A stretch of DNA of 5,309 nucleotides, from assembly GCA_011042705.1 (NCBI GenBank), contig DRBW01000247.1:1-5309 (forward strand), read 5' to 3'. The stretch is from Caldifarciminota bacterium. GTDB lineage: Bacteria > Hydrothermota > Hydrothermia > B15-G9 > DRBW01. The notes below the pieces were generated by a model. The model ran no database searches. It was given only the letters and a program-made list of their open reading frames with translations, and was not told where the DNA came from. Below, in pieces: positions 4,872 to 5,309 of the stretch (within the stretch, counting starts at the first letter, position 1; the number at the start of each line of letters is the position of its first letter). A program made the translations under genes and the position numbers.

Positions 4872-5309
4872 TCCTGTTTAACGTACTTCTTCTGCTTCTC
4901 GGATTTGCCCTGATACTTATCGGCGCAGAGGGTTTTATTCGGGGCGGAAGCGGGCTCGCGAAGTTTTTTCACATACCCGAATTCGTCATCGGCGCCACCG
5001 TTGTGGCCTTCGGTACAAGTCTTCCCGAGCTCGTAACCTCTACCTATGCCGCTTTTAAGGGTATTCCTGCCATCTCCCTTTCCAACATCGTGGGCTCAAA
5101 TGTCTTCAACATAACGCTCGTTCTGGGGCTTTCTGCTATGGTTAGGCCGCTTCTCACGAGAAGAGACGTCTTCCGTAGAGATGCTCCCACCTTTCTGTTT
5201 GCGGTTGTGCTCCTTTTCCTGCTCGGTCTCGACGGCTCGATCACCTCTTTCGACGGTTTTCTCTTTCTGGCCCTTTTCGTATCCTTTCTCTACTGGCTGC
5301 TCAGGGAAA
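4868..5309 (+). CDS. Na+/Ca2+ exchanger-type transporter (CaCA family), N-terminal part; 3' end outside window
   Basis: 147 codons are visible and the frame is still open at the right edge; full-length prokaryotic members are about 300-360 residues. This is an inner-membrane cation/Ca2+ antiporter of the CaCA superfamily (PF01699), like E. coli YrbG and the archaeal NCX_Mj, which moves Ca2+ against Na+ or another cation. The first helix is 'VLLLLLGFALILIGAEGFI'. The alpha-1 repeat is complete: 'GATVVAFGTSLPELVTS' (42-58) and 'SNIVGSNVFN' (72-81). Thr50, Ser51, Glu54, Ser77 and Asn81 fall at the ion-ligand positions I recall for NCX_Mj, with the same numbering. Further hydrophobic helices follow at about 107-121 and 129-144. 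The alpha-2 repeat, which completes the ion site, lies beyond the window, so activity cannot be judged. It is translationally coupled to the exported-protein gene. Confidence 0.93.
   Translation, partial: MILFNVLLLLLGFALILIGAEGFIRGGSGLAKFFHIPEFVIGATVVAFGTSLPELVTSTYAAFKGIPAISLSNIVGSNVFNITLVLGLSAMVRPLLTRRDVFRRDAPTFLFAVVLLFLLGLDGSITSFDGFLFLALFVSFLYWLLRE

Noticed and set aside
1..5309. CRISPR arrays, tRNA/rRNA genes, insertion sequences, phage or defence islands
   Set aside because: No direct repeats, tRNA-like cloverleaf, transposase, or known defence domains are seen on either strand.

Overview
The window holds six protein-coding genes on both strands of what looks like a bacterial chromosome. 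There are no RNA genes, insertion sequences, CRISPR arrays or long repeats. Base composition is a little above half G+C by eye, with frequent AGG arginine and ATA isoleucine codons. The exported protein near the right end carries a 'YFPLETGNYW' opening of a kind I associate with uncultivated Gram-negative lineages around the FCB superphylum. That taxonomic hint is weak, and nothing here fixes the organism.

Left block (1-1841, + strand): the 3' two fifths or so of a PF09818/COG3044 'predicted ATPase of the ABC class' gene, then, 34 nt later, a complete MscS-family mechanosensitive channel with a strong ribosome binding site. Middle block (4070-1857, - strand): an intact PurF-like protein followed, 60 nt downstream, by a P-loop predicted kinase of the T4-polynucleotide-kinase-like type. 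The kinase converges on the channel gene with only 15 nt between their stop codons. Right block (4206-5309, + strand): a secreted or lipid-anchored protein of unknown function, coupled through an ATGA stop/start overlap to a Na+/Ca2+ exchanger-type transporter that runs off the window.

The most unusual item is the PurF-like gene. It keeps the PurF fold end to end but has lost the catalytic cysteine and partner residues of the glutaminase site, the PRPP-binding acidic loop and the flexible loop of the transferase site. It still has four cysteines at the positions that ligate the [4Fe-4S] cluster in Bacillus-type PurF. It therefore reads as a two-domain pseudoenzyme that may keep an iron-sulfur cluster, sitting next to an unusual kinase with a long internal insertion. 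Any joint function is inference.

The 135-nt divergent gap (4071-4205) holds two good sigma-70-type promoters facing outward. One supports the ATG at 4070 for the PurF-like gene. The other is a perfect TTGACA/TATAAT pair that would start the rightward transcript at or within a base of the exported protein's ATG, implying a leaderless mRNA.
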